From the NCBI GenBank assembly GCA_001313065.1, contig BBFD01000153.1, positions 1 through 9,690 of the forward strand: a stretch of 9,690 nt of DNA. Direction: 5' to 3'. Every line of letters begins with the position of its first letter. The first letter of the stretch is position 1. The DNA is from Silvimonas sp. JCM 19000 (GTDB lineage: Bacteria; Pseudomonadota; Gammaproteobacteria; Burkholderiales; Chitinibacteraceae). Made by a program: the position numbers and the translations under genes. Below are positions 1 to 7,593 of the stretch, piece after piece. The notes under the pieces were generated by a model. It was not told the DNA's origin and ran no database searches. It was given only the letters and a program-made list of their open reading frames with translations.

Positions 1-65
1 CCGGTTTGCCATGCCAGCGCCGTGCCGGCTGGCGTCAGATCGGCGACCAGGGCCAGATTAATCAC
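1..65 (-). CDS. Possible start of an unrecognised gene downstream of the decarboxylase (partial)
   Basis: After the decarboxylase stop codon (81-83) the minus strand has an open frame from a GTG at 65-63 to the window edge, reading approximately VINLALVADLTPAGTAL. A purine-rich GGCGGA stretch lies about 10 bases upstream of the GTG. The residue pattern looks like real coding sequence and the short gap would suit an operon, but only about 21 codons are visible. The start is uncertain, especially given the frameshifts elsewhere in the window. No family is recognised. UbiX, the usual partner of UbiD enzymes, normally starts with a different glycine-rich flavin-binding pattern, so I do not call it UbiX. 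Confidence 0.25.
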   Translation of the reverse strand, partial: MINLALVADLTPAGTALAWQT

Positions 66-80
66 CCTGGTCCGCCAACC

Positions 81-1583
81 TTAGTTCTGCTCAAAATCGG
101 GCAGAAAACGCCGCACATCTACTTGCATGAATTTCGAGCGTTCAAAGTGATGCTTGAGATCAAACGGCACGGTGCAATCAAAAAATGGTCTTGCACGATT
201 GCCCCACCTGACGGATCGACGGGCTGAATTCCGGAATCTGGGACGGATCCAGTGGATGGCAGCGCACGCCGGGGATAAACACGGTGCTGACGTCGCCTGG
301 TAACGCGTTTGCATTGCCCACAGCACGTCGTCGGTATCGAAAATATCCACGTCCTCATCCACCAGAATCACGTGCTTGAGTTCAGGAAACGCCGAGAACG
401 CCAGCAGTGCGGCCTGGCGCTGACGACCCTCGTCCACAGCGGCGGCTTTGCGGAACTGCATGATGGCGAGGAATTTGCCGCCGCCCGACGTGTGCGCATA
501 GACATTGCGCAGCTTGCCGGGCATGGCGCGCTCCACCATTTGCAGAATGCTGCTTCGGTGGGGATACCGGCCATGTTCACGTGTTCTTCGCCGGGGCCGA
601 CTGTAGTTTGCAGAATCGGGTTGCGCCGATGGGTGACGGCCTTGACCTTGATGATGGGCAGCGCGTCTTTGGCTTCGCCGGTATAACCGGGGAATTCGGG
701 CATCGCCTTGCCGGTATCGGTGTTCTGGTCTTCGCGCACTCGCACATTTGGCAGCAATTCGCCTTCGATCACGATTTCGGCATGGGCGATGGCGCGCGCT
801 TCGATGCTGAGGCAGGGTGACAATTCGACCGGACGGCCGCGGATGGCACCGGCGACATTCAGCTCGTCAAAACCTTGCGGGGTGGTGGGCGGCTCAAAGC
901 AAGCGGCAATTTCGATAGCGGGATCGACGCCGATGCTGATCGAAATCGGCAGCGGTTGGCCCAGCGCCTCGGCCTTTTGCCGGAACACTTCGATATGCCG
1001 ACCCGGCGTCAGCCACATCGACAATTCGTCCCGGCTTTGTACGCACAGGCGGTGTATGGTGATATCCCATTCTTTGGTTTCGGGGTCGGACGCGTAACAC
1101 AGGCCCATGGTGATATACGGCCCGGCATCTTCCGCAGTATTGGTCGGCGCGGGCAGCAGAGTGCGCAGGTCAAAGCCAGGATCGCTGGCCAGATGCACCA
1201 CTTCCTGGCATTGCGCTTTGTCCGCGCCCACCAGCACCGGCGGAATCGGATTCTGTACTGCATCTTTCAGCAAAAAAAAGCCCAGCTTGCGCGGCTCGCA
1301 ACCCAACAAGGCACCCACCCGTTTACGCGAGCCGACCACACCAATCACCACGCGATAGCCCGGAAAGCCTTTGACCTGGTTAAAGATCATGGCCGGGCCG
1401 TTTTTGCGGGTGGGGCGCTCGCAAGTGCCGCCGGCGCCCACGTAGCGATAAACGCCAGACAATTCGGCTTCGGGGTTCACCGGTGTGTCGGTTTCGACCA
1501 GCTCGCCCGGCAAACTGGCCAGCAGTTGCAAGGCAGAGCGCAGATCATGCACATCGTTTTTTTGGATATTGCTGTTCGGACAT
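81..1583 (-). CDS. UbiD-family aromatic acid decarboxylase, gallate/protocatechuate decarboxylase-like (with apparent frameshifts)
   Basis: This gene probably encodes a prenylated-FMN-dependent, non-oxidative decarboxylase of hydroxylated aromatic acids (UbiD superfamily, LpdC/AroY-like branch), acting in the cytoplasm. Visible family blocks are CEPRKLG, NPIPPVLV, MPEFPGYTGEA, IKVKAVTHR, GPGEEHVNMAGIPTEA, then in shifted frames HVILVDEDVDIFD, VFIPGVRCHPLDPS and IFDCTVPFDLKHHFERSKF. The ATG at 1583 is preceded by GGAGA at good spacing. From it the protein starts MSEQQYPKNDVHDLRSAL if the T7 run at 1557-1563 is read as six. Further breaks are a missing base near 545, a missing base near 294, and one extra A in the run at 180-185, where an in-frame stop would otherwise arise. 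The net change is zero, giving about 500 aa, the usual family length. The substrate cannot be fixed: gallate, protocatechuate, 4-hydroxybenzoate, vanillate and pyrrole-2-carboxylate decarboxylases are close relatives. It is divergent from a LysR gene that probably controls it. Confidence 0.88.
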
Positions 1584-1623
1584 GGTTTTCTCCAGAAAGA
1601 ACCGGCTAATTCGGTCGGAGGCC

Positions 1624-1651
1624 AATATATGCCCGGCAATAATTGCGTAAA
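1624..1651 (-). promoter_or_regulatory. Candidate sigma-70 promoter for the decarboxylase gene
   Basis: On the minus strand TTTACG (1651-1646) and TATATT (1629-1624) are separated by 16 bases and lie 41 bases upstream of the decarboxylase ATG. The -10 matches consensus at five of six positions and the -35 at four of six. The short palindrome GCAAT-A-ATTGC at 1636-1646 lies in the spacer, a natural place for a regulator to act. This was called by eye only. Confidence 0.35.
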
Positions 1652-1704
1652 AAATACTGTTTTGATAGAGAGGCCAAACCAAAAAAAAGATATCCCCCAG
1701 TGCA

Positions 1705-1720
1705 ATTGATCCATATCAAT
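1705..1720. promoter_or_regulatory. Candidate LysR operator (T-N11-A palindrome) between the divergent genes
   Basis: ATTGAT-CCAT-ATCAAT is a perfect inverted repeat with 6-base arms and contains two overlapping T-N11-A pairs, the classic LysR box. It lies between the divergent decarboxylase and LysR genes. It overlaps a weak -35-like TTGATC (1706-1711) that pairs with TATAAA at 1731-1736 (19-base spacer), the probable promoter of the LysR gene. This suggests autorepression plus activation of the decarboxylase, the usual arrangement for this regulator family. Confidence 0.45.
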
Positions 1721-1757
1721 AACGCGCGGATATAAAGCAGGTATTCAAGCGTTATTG
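1717..1757 (+). repeat. 9-base inverted repeat abutting the LysR ribosome-binding site
   Basis: CAATAACGC (1717-1725) and GCGTTATTG (1749-1757) are perfect reverse complements separated by 23 bases. The right arm ends on the first G of the GGAGG Shine-Dalgarno (1757-1761) of the LysR gene starting at 1770. The left arm shares CAAT with the preceding T-N11-A palindrome. It could be a second regulator half-site pair or an mRNA hairpin that modulates translation of the regulator. Confidence 0.4.
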
Positions 1758-1769
1758 GAGGAAAGGCAA

Positions 1770-2675
1770 ATGGATTTAAAACGACTGAAGTATTTTTTGT
1801 GCGGTGGTGGAACAAGGCACGATTTCACGCGCGGCCCGCATCCTGAATATTGCGCAACCGCCGCTGAGCAAGCGCTTGCAGGAGCTGGAAGAAGAAGTCG
1901 GCGCACCGTTATTTCTGCGTGGAACCAAAAAAAAGATAGAACCTACGCCAGCCGGTTATCATTTGTACCGCCGCGCTTGTGAAATCCTGCGGCGGGTGGA
2001 CGATGCGGCGCGCGAAACCGCGTTATTGGCGCGGGCTGAAACCCGTACGCTGCGAATTGGCCTTAGCCATTTGTATCAGAATTATTTTGAAAGCCTGCTG
2101 CTCGAAATCCACCGTAAAAATCCGGATAAACAGATTGCCGTTTCAATTCTTGATTCGAGCAATCTGGAATTGCATTTGCGCAATGGATTGATCGATGTGG
2201 CGCTGATCCAGAAGCCGGAGCACACCCATGGCTTTGATTGCATTACCTTCGCGCCGGTGCGCACGGTGGCGGTGTTGCATCAGTCCTTGTGCCAGGACGC
2301 GGCAGCGGGCGATGTGCCAATCAGCCTGGCCGAGCTCGCCCGCTGGCCCCTGGTCTTGCTCAAGCGCGCCGAAGGCTCGGCACCTTTGACCGACTGCTCG
2401 ACCTGCTGCGCAGCGCTGACGCACAGCCGCATGTGGTTGCACATGCCACGCAGCCACGCGCCATACTCGGCTGGCTGCAAGCCGGCATGCAGGCAGCCAC
2501 CCTGCTGCCCGAATCCGAGCTGCGCGGCTGCAATTTAAGTCATTGCATCCAGCGGCCGTTGGCGCCTGGCGTCGATCTGTTCTACCCGGCCATCGTCAAA
2601 CTAGCGCAGGCGTCCGGTCTGGAAGAAGTGATGGAGCTGGTGGGCCAGCATAGCCCGCTGGCAGTGCCGGCGTGA
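1770..2675 (+). CDS. LysR-family transcriptional regulator, divergent from the decarboxylase (with apparent frameshifts)
   Basis: This is a DNA-binding regulator with an N-terminal winged helix-turn-helix and a C-terminal effector-binding domain. The ATG at 1770 follows GGAGGAAAGG. The start MDLKRLKYF continues into CAVVEQGTISRAARILNIA and QPPLSKRLQELEEEVG only if the T6 run at 1793-1798 is read as five; this is the typical LysR helix-turn-helix (about residues 5-60). A second break near 2376-2381 lacks one G or C; past it the frame reads GTFDRLLDLLRSADAQPHVV and ends at the TGA 2673-2675. The corrected length is about 301 aa, normal for the family. An A8 run at 1927-1934 gives three Lys where most relatives have one residue fewer, so it may hide three extra bases. 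Divergence from the decarboxylase makes that gene the likely target and an aromatic acid the likely effector; this is inference. Confidence 0.88.
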
Positions 2676-2734
2676 TGGCGCTGGCCCGGCCCAAAGCAAA
2701 GCAGGCGGCTGTGTATGGACTGCCGTCGCGGCTA

Positions 2735-3342
2735 TTACATGGCTACGATTAGCGCGCGTTTATGCCGCCAGCACTGCTGTGCCTTGGCCTTCATCTGCTT
2801 TTCCAGTGCACTGCCGCGCGTCGCAAAAAAACACGGTTCAGCGGAAAACCACTCAATTCCAGCAAGTACGCCAGCGTCGCGTATTCGCGCGGATATTTGC
2901 TGACCACGTTCTGGTCGATCGCCACCGGCCCCAGCGGGAAAGTGAACGTGCCCATATCGTAAATACTCTGGCGATGAAACAGCTTCCACACGCCGTCGCG
3001 TTTCTCGGCCAGGTCATAAAAGCGGTTATGGCATTCGCAGCCCAGATTCAATTTGACGTTCTCGCCGATGATCATGGCGTTGGTTTCCAGAATCGCTTTA
3101 TTGCCCGCTGCGTTAAACGTGACCGTCGGGCTGGCAATCAGATGTTTGGTGCGCAAATCGGACTGGCCCATGCGCATCGAGCCGTCGACAAAGTCACTGG
3201 CCAGGCCTTCAAACCAGGTGATCTCGATGGTGCCATCGGCATGAAACAGATTGCGCAATTGGTCCCATTCGCCCAGGTCGCGATGCATCCAGCCATTAAT
3301 CAGGTCATTCAGTAGTTGCCGGTCTTCCAGTTGATTCTGCAT
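2735..3342 (-). CDS. SnoaL/NTF2-like small alpha+beta protein (with apparent frameshift)
   Basis: The protein starts MQNQLEDRQLLNDLINGWMH (ATG at 3342, GGAGC about 10 bases upstream). Its layout is that of the NTF2-like/SnoaL superfamily: an N-terminal helix, then F-H-A-D-G-T at about residue 33, then beta strands ending in W-K-L-F-H-R-Q. Members include ring-hydroxylating dioxygenase beta subunits, dehydrochlorinases, isomerases and dehydratases, so the reaction cannot be assigned. The A7 run at 2825-2831 breaks the frame; read as five (or eight) the protein continues ATRGSALEKQMKAKAQQ to the TAA at 2735-2737, about 201 aa. It converges on the first LysR gene and is divergent from the second, which may regulate it. 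A role in the same aromatic pathway as the decarboxylase is plausible from position only. No signal peptide is seen. Confidence 0.75.
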
Positions 3343-3425
3343 AAGATTTTGCTCCGTTTGATCTAACAGGCAGCCAGTCTGGCGCCGCTCGCAGTTAAAC
3401 TCCAATAGATTGATTTGACCAATTC

Positions 3426-3440
3426 ATCAGATAACCTGAT
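3426..3440. promoter_or_regulatory. Candidate LysR operator between the NTF2-like gene and the second LysR gene
   Basis: ATCAG-ATAAC-CTGAT is a perfect inverted repeat with 5-base arms and includes a T-N11-A pair (3427 and 3439). It lies 13 bases upstream of the second LysR start, in the 110-base divergent region. No convincing -35/-10 pair was found here, so it is supported only by symmetry and position. Confidence 0.35.
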
Positions 3441-3452
3441 CAGTACCCGCTT

Positions 3453-4328
3453 ATGGATATCCGTCACTTACGTTACTTTTTTAGCTGTGGCTGAAGCAGG
3501 ACACTTTGGTCGCGCCGCCGAGCGGCTGCATATCGTCCAGCCCGCCTTGAGCATGCAGATCAAAGCGCTCGAGGCCGAACTGGGCGGGCCGTTGTTTATC
3601 CGGACCAGCCGCCGGGTGGAGCTGACCGAGGCCGGGACCTTGCTGCAGGCCGAGGCACAGCGCACCCTGGCGCAGCTTGAGCACACACGCCAGACGGTGG
3701 CGCGCGCACTACGTGGCGAAACCGGCCGGGTGCGCGTCGGGTTTGCCGGGAATGCCATTTTCAGCGGCATGCTCACCGCACATCTGCGGGCGTTTCACCG
3801 GCGCTATCCAGATGCCGACCTGGTCATACAAGAGGTTGGGCCGCAACAGCAAGTCGAGGCTATCCTGGCGGGCAGATTGATATTGGTTACACGCCTGATC
3901 ATCCCAAAACCAGCAGCGCCGGCATTGCGCTACGGCACATTGGACTATGGCCGATCATGCTGGCCTTGCCGAGCGATCACGCTCTGGCCGCGCAAACAGA
4001 AATTACCCTGGAGCAACTTGGCGATCAGGCCCTGATTCTGTACGACGCCCACGACGCGCATGAGCCGCTGTACGACTTGCTCAGCCAGCGCCTGGGGCCG
4101 CGGCTGAATGTGGCGCAGCGCTTGAGCAGCACGTTGGCGGTATTGGCGCACGCGGCGGCGGGTTTGGGGCTGGCGCTGGTGCCTGCACCGCTGCAGCAGG
4201 TAGGTATTCCGGGCCTGGTTTATCGGCCGCTGCGCCGGGTGGAATTGAGCGCCAATCTGGTGATGATCAGCCGGGTGCTTGAGCCAGGCAATGCGGTCAG
4301 GGCCTATCTGGCGTTGGCGACGGGCTGA
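3453..4328 (+). CDS. Second LysR-family transcriptional regulator (with apparent frameshifts)
   Basis: A LysR-type regulator. The start MDIRHLRYF at 3453 continues as LAVAEAGHFGRAAERLHIV with QPALSMQIKALEAELG and LFIRTSRRVELTEAG, a textbook LysR helix-turn-helix, once the T6 run at 3477-3482 is read as five. The effector-binding domain begins around residue 90 (RVRVGFAG). A missing G at the GGG of 3870-3872 shifts the frame; past it the sequence reads IDIGYTPDHPK and then MLALPSDHALA, ending in the TGA at 4326-4328. The corrected length is about 291 aa, normal for the family. The Shine-Dalgarno is weak. An upstream in-frame TTG/ATG extension from 3415 exists only because of the frameshift and is not preferred, since LysR proteins begin a few residues before the helix-turn-helix. 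It lies 155 bases upstream of the molybdoenzyme on the same strand and may control it, the NTF2-like gene, or both. Confidence 0.88.
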
Positions 4329-4455
4329 CGGCGTTTACGGCTGCGGCAAGAACGGCGCCCCGCTGCGTACGTTTGCGCATTGAGAAGATTCGCAAAGCGG
4401 CCTTGCACTTGTGGCAAATCAACATCGTCCCCATAACCCACGCGGATATTCGGAA

Positions 4456-4475
4456 CCCTTCACCACGTAGAAGGG
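4456..4475 (+). promoter_or_regulatory. Hairpin covering the ribosome-binding site of the molybdoenzyme gene
   Basis: CCCTTC (4456-4461) and GAAGGG (4470-4475) are complementary with an 8-base loop. The right arm contains part of the AAGGGG Shine-Dalgarno (4471-4476) that lies 7 bases before the ATG at 4484. Folding would hide the ribosome-binding site. The arm may be one pair longer if a C was lost from the CCC run, as happened at other G/C-rich sites in the window. No clear promoter is seen in the 155 bases between the LysR stop and this gene. Confidence 0.35.
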
Positions 4476-4483
4476 GCTCTAGC

Positions 4484-7170
4484 ATGGCGTTTTCCAGAAG
4501 GCAGTTTTTTTGACTGTAGCGGGGGCAACGGGGGCGGCCGGCGCCTTCAGCCTCGGTCCGGTATCCAGTGCACTGGCCAAGGCACTGGGTGGCAAACTCG
4601 ATAACAGCATGGCCAATTTCACCGGCACCGTCATGCACGCGACGCACTACGGCCCCTTTGTCGCCACCGTCAAAAAACGGCCATATCGAAAAGATCGCGC
4701 CCACACGGTTTGATGCGCGCCCGACCGAAATGCTTACCCTGGGCATTCTGGCCCGCACCTATGACAAGAGCCGTATCGCCGGCCCCATGGTGCGCAAATC
4801 CTATCTGGAAGGCATCAGCGGCAATCGCAAACCCGAACTGCGCGGTAAGGATGAATTTGTGCAGGTGTCGTGGGACGTCGCGCTGGGTCTGACCGCCAAA
4901 GCCATCCTCGACACCATAGAAAAAAACACGGCAATGAGGCGGTATTCAGTACCTCGTATGACGGTTGGTCACATGGCGGCATATTCCGCGCCAATGTATT
5001 GCAGGGCCGCTTCTTTAATCTGCTGGGTGGCTGTTCCATTACCACGGGCGACTATTCCGGCGGCGCAGCGCAGATTGTGATGCCTTATATCATCGGCGAT
5101 ATGGAGGTCTATTCAGCGCAAACCGCATGGCAGCAAGTACGTGACCAGACCGAGGTATTTGTCTTTGTCGGGTGCGATCCCAACAAGAACAATCGGGTGG
5201 AATACACCACGGCCGATCACGAGATGTTTGATCATTGGGACGAGATCAAAAAAAAGCCGGGGTCAAATTTATCTCGATCAATCCCCAGGTCACCACCACC
5301 GATGACAAGATGGGTTCGGAGTGGGTCCGCATCATTCCCAATACCGATACCGCCTTGTTCCTGGCCATGAGCCGCGAGTTGTATATCACCGGCAAATACA
5401 ACAAGGCCTTTATCGACAAATATACGGTTGGCTTTGATCGCTTCCTGGCTTATCTGGTCGGCAAAGACCCGGACGGCTCGCCACCCAAAACGCCGGAATG
5501 GGCTGAGAAAATCACCGGCATTCCGGCCGCCAAAATCCGCGAAATGGCGATGTTGTTTGCCAGCAAGCGCACGCAATTCGCCGGTTCATGGTCGATTCAG
5601 CGCGCCCATCACGGTGAGATGCCGTATTGGGCCATCGTTAATTTTGCATGCATGTTGGGCAGCATCGGTCTGGCCGGGCAGGGCGTGGGTTTCAGCTGGC
5701 ATTACGGCGGTGGTGGTACTGCGCAATCGGGCGGCACCGGGCCTCTGGGCGTGTCGCAAGGGCGCAATGGGGTCAAGAAAATCTGCCCGGCCTCGCGCCT
5801 GACCGAAATGCTGAACAATCCCGGCAAGGCGTTTACCTATAACGGCAGCCATTACACCTATCCGCTCACCAAAATGATCTTTAATGCCGGCAATAACTTT
5901 ATGTCGCATCAGCAGAACCAGAACGAGCTGATCAAGCATTGCCGGTGGTGGATACCATCGTGGTGCAGGATTGCTGGTGGTGCGCCTCGGCGCGCTATGC
6001 CGATATTGTTTTGCCTTCGACCACGCCGCTGGAACGCAACGATATTTCTTCGGGCGGCACCTATAGCATCGACAAGATTTTCGCGATGAAAAAAAGGTAA
6101 TCGAGCCAGTAGGCGATACGCTGGATGACTTTGAAATCTTCCGGCGTCTGGCTGCCTTGTGTGGTGTCGAAGTCGGCTTCACCGAAGGCAAAACCCAGAT
6201 GGACTATATCAAGGCGGCCTACGCGGCAGTTCGGCCGCCGCCACCACTTCATTCGAGAAATTCTGGGCCGATGGCGTGGCCATGATCAAGGTGCCGCCCG
6301 AGGCACAACGCTGGGTACGGCATGGCGATTTCCGCACCGATCCCGACAAACACCCGCTGCACACGCCGTCAGGCAAAGTGGAGATGTATTCCTCCACCAT
6401 CGAGAAAATGGGTCTGGCCGATTGCCCGCCGATGCCCAAATTCCTGGAACCGGCCGAGTATCTCGGCAATGCCAAACCGGGCCAGGTGCATGTGGTCAGC
6501 CCGCATCCGTTCTACCGCCTGCATTCGCAGATGGACAACGCCGCGCCGCTGCGTGCGCTGTACAAGGTGCAAGGGCGCGAGCCATTGGTGATGAATCGCG
6601 AAGATGCCAAAGCACGCGGCATTGAGCACGGCGACATCGTCGAGTTGTACAACGAGCGTGGCACGGTGGTGGTGGGCGCCGTGCTGTCCGACAAGATCAT
6701 GCCGGGCGTGGTCAGTCTGCAGGAAGGCGCATGGCCACAACTGGATAGCAAAGGCCGCTGCAATAACGGCCAGATCAACTTCATCACCACCAGCCGCGCA
6801 GCCAGTGGGCTGAGCCAGGCGACTGTGGCCGATACCTGCCTGGCATCAATCCGCAAATGTGTGGATCCGGACGGCCCGACCCGTGCGTTTGAACCGCCAC
6901 CGATTGTGCGCAAAAAAGGTCAAATTCGATCCAAAGTTTTATGGCCTGGAACGCGCCTGGGCATTGCGGCAGAAGGCAATGGCTGATTTGTCGCCGGGCG
7001 AAAAAAATCTTCTATCAACGTTGCACCGTCTGCCATGGCCCGCGAGATCCGGCGCAATTCAATCAAAAGCAATGGTTGGGCATTACCCAAAGCATGTTCC
7101 GCGTGCGGGCCTGAATAAGGACGAGCAAAAGCTGGTGCTCGATTTCCTGTTCGAGAATGCCAAGCAATAA
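4484..7170 (+). CDS. TorA/DMSO-reductase-type molybdopterin oxidoreductase with C-terminal cytochrome c domain (with apparent frameshifts)
   Basis: A periplasmic bis-MGD molybdoenzyme. MAFSRRQFLTVAGA at the start is a twin-arginine signal (AAGGGG before the ATG). The body aligns with TorA/BisC: Y-D-G-W (about residues 157-160), GDYSGGAAQ (Ser about 190 as presumed Mo ligand), EVYSAQTAW, FSWHYGGGG, ADIVLPSTTPLERND, HTPSGKVEMYS, HVVSPHPFYRLHSQ, LQEGAW. Residues about 810-892 are an extra domain with haem motif CTVCH (about residue 844; codons 7022-7036) and a likely Met ligand in SMFPRAGL (about 868). Ten frame breaks are inferred: excess bases at 4505-4511, 4672-4677, 4920-4926, 5248-5255, 6089-6095, 6912-6917 and 7001-7007, and missing bases near 5936, 6229 and 7099. 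Correcting all ten gives exactly 893 codons. E. coli TorA is 848 aa and lacks this haem domain. The substrate is unresolved: S/N-oxide reduction is the default reading, and water-dependent hydroxylation of an aromatic ring is an alternative suggested by the neighbours. Confidence 0.88.
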
Positions 7171-7186
7171 ATCCAGTTGCTGGACC

Positions 7187-7210
7187 GGGTGCATCCTGCG
7201 GGATGCATCC
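7187..7210 (+). repeat. Intercistronic hairpin between the molybdoenzyme and cytochrome c genes
   Basis: GGGTGCATCC-TGCG-GGATGCATCC forms a 10-pair stem (one G-T pair) with a 4-base loop, in the 68 bases between the molybdoenzyme stop and the cytochrome start. No T tract follows, so it is not a standard intrinsic terminator. It may act as an RNA processing or stability element that sets the ratio of the two products. Confidence 0.45.
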
Positions 7211-7238
7211 ATTTATAAGCGTAAGAGGAAAACCAACA

Positions 7239-7559
7239 ATGAAGACAACCGCACTTGCTGTAATCGCTGCTGGCGCCTGGATTTGCGCCAGCGCCGGCTA
7301 TGCCGCCACGCCGCTGGAACTGGCGCAGCAGAATAATTGCCTGGCCTGTCATGGCGTCGATCAAAAAATCGTCGGGCCGTCGTACAAAGAAGTTGCCGCC
7401 AAATACAAAGGCCAGAAGAAGGCGGAAGCAATGCTGATACAGAAAATTAAAAAACGGCGGCTCGGGCAGCTTTGGCACCATGCCGATGCCGCCGAACCCG
7501 CAAGTGGCCGATGCGGATTTGAAGACCTTGGTTAAATGGATTTTGTCGCAAAAAAATAG
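7239..7559 (+). CDS. Small periplasmic class I cytochrome c (with apparent frameshifts)
   Basis: A soluble monohaem electron carrier. The ATG at 7239 follows AAGAGGA. Residues 1 to about 22 form a Sec signal peptide (MKTTALAVIAAGAW..., likely cleaved after GYA). The haem motif CLACH is at 7338-7352, next to GVDQKIVGPSYKEVAAKY, typical of the c551/c8-like class I group. The A6 run at 7449-7454 breaks the frame; read as five it continues GGSGSFGTMPMPPNPQVAD, supplying the Met ligand, then LKTLVKWILSQK. The A7 run at 7550-7556 read as five reaches the TAG at 7557-7559. The corrected length is about 105 aa, about 83 after cleavage, normal for the family. It lies 68 bases after the molybdoenzyme and is probably its partner, passing electrons to or from the fused haem domain. 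Confidence 0.87.
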
Positions 7560-7593
7560 TGAGTGCCTGGCTCGCAAGCCGGACGCCACCACC

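Noticed and set aside
309..1609. Long plus-strand open frames antisense to the decarboxylase
   Set aside because: They lie opposite a well-recognised UbiD-family gene, lack ribosome-binding sites and have composition typical of the reverse complement of GC-rich coding sequence.
2676..2734. Intrinsic terminator between the convergent LysR and NTF2-like genes
   Set aside because: No stem with a T tract could be found in these 59 bases.
6859..7170. Haem-motif segment as a separate small cytochrome gene
   Set aside because: No signal peptide or ribosome-binding site precedes it, and the molybdoenzyme frame flows into it once the A6 run at 6912-6917 is read as five.
4484..7170. Pyrogallol-phloroglucinol transhydroxylase assignment for the molybdoenzyme
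   Set aside because: The Tat signal, the strong TorA-like blocks along the whole chain and the lack of an iron-sulfur small subunit gene argue against a direct assignment; only a looser functional analogy is kept as a hypothesis.
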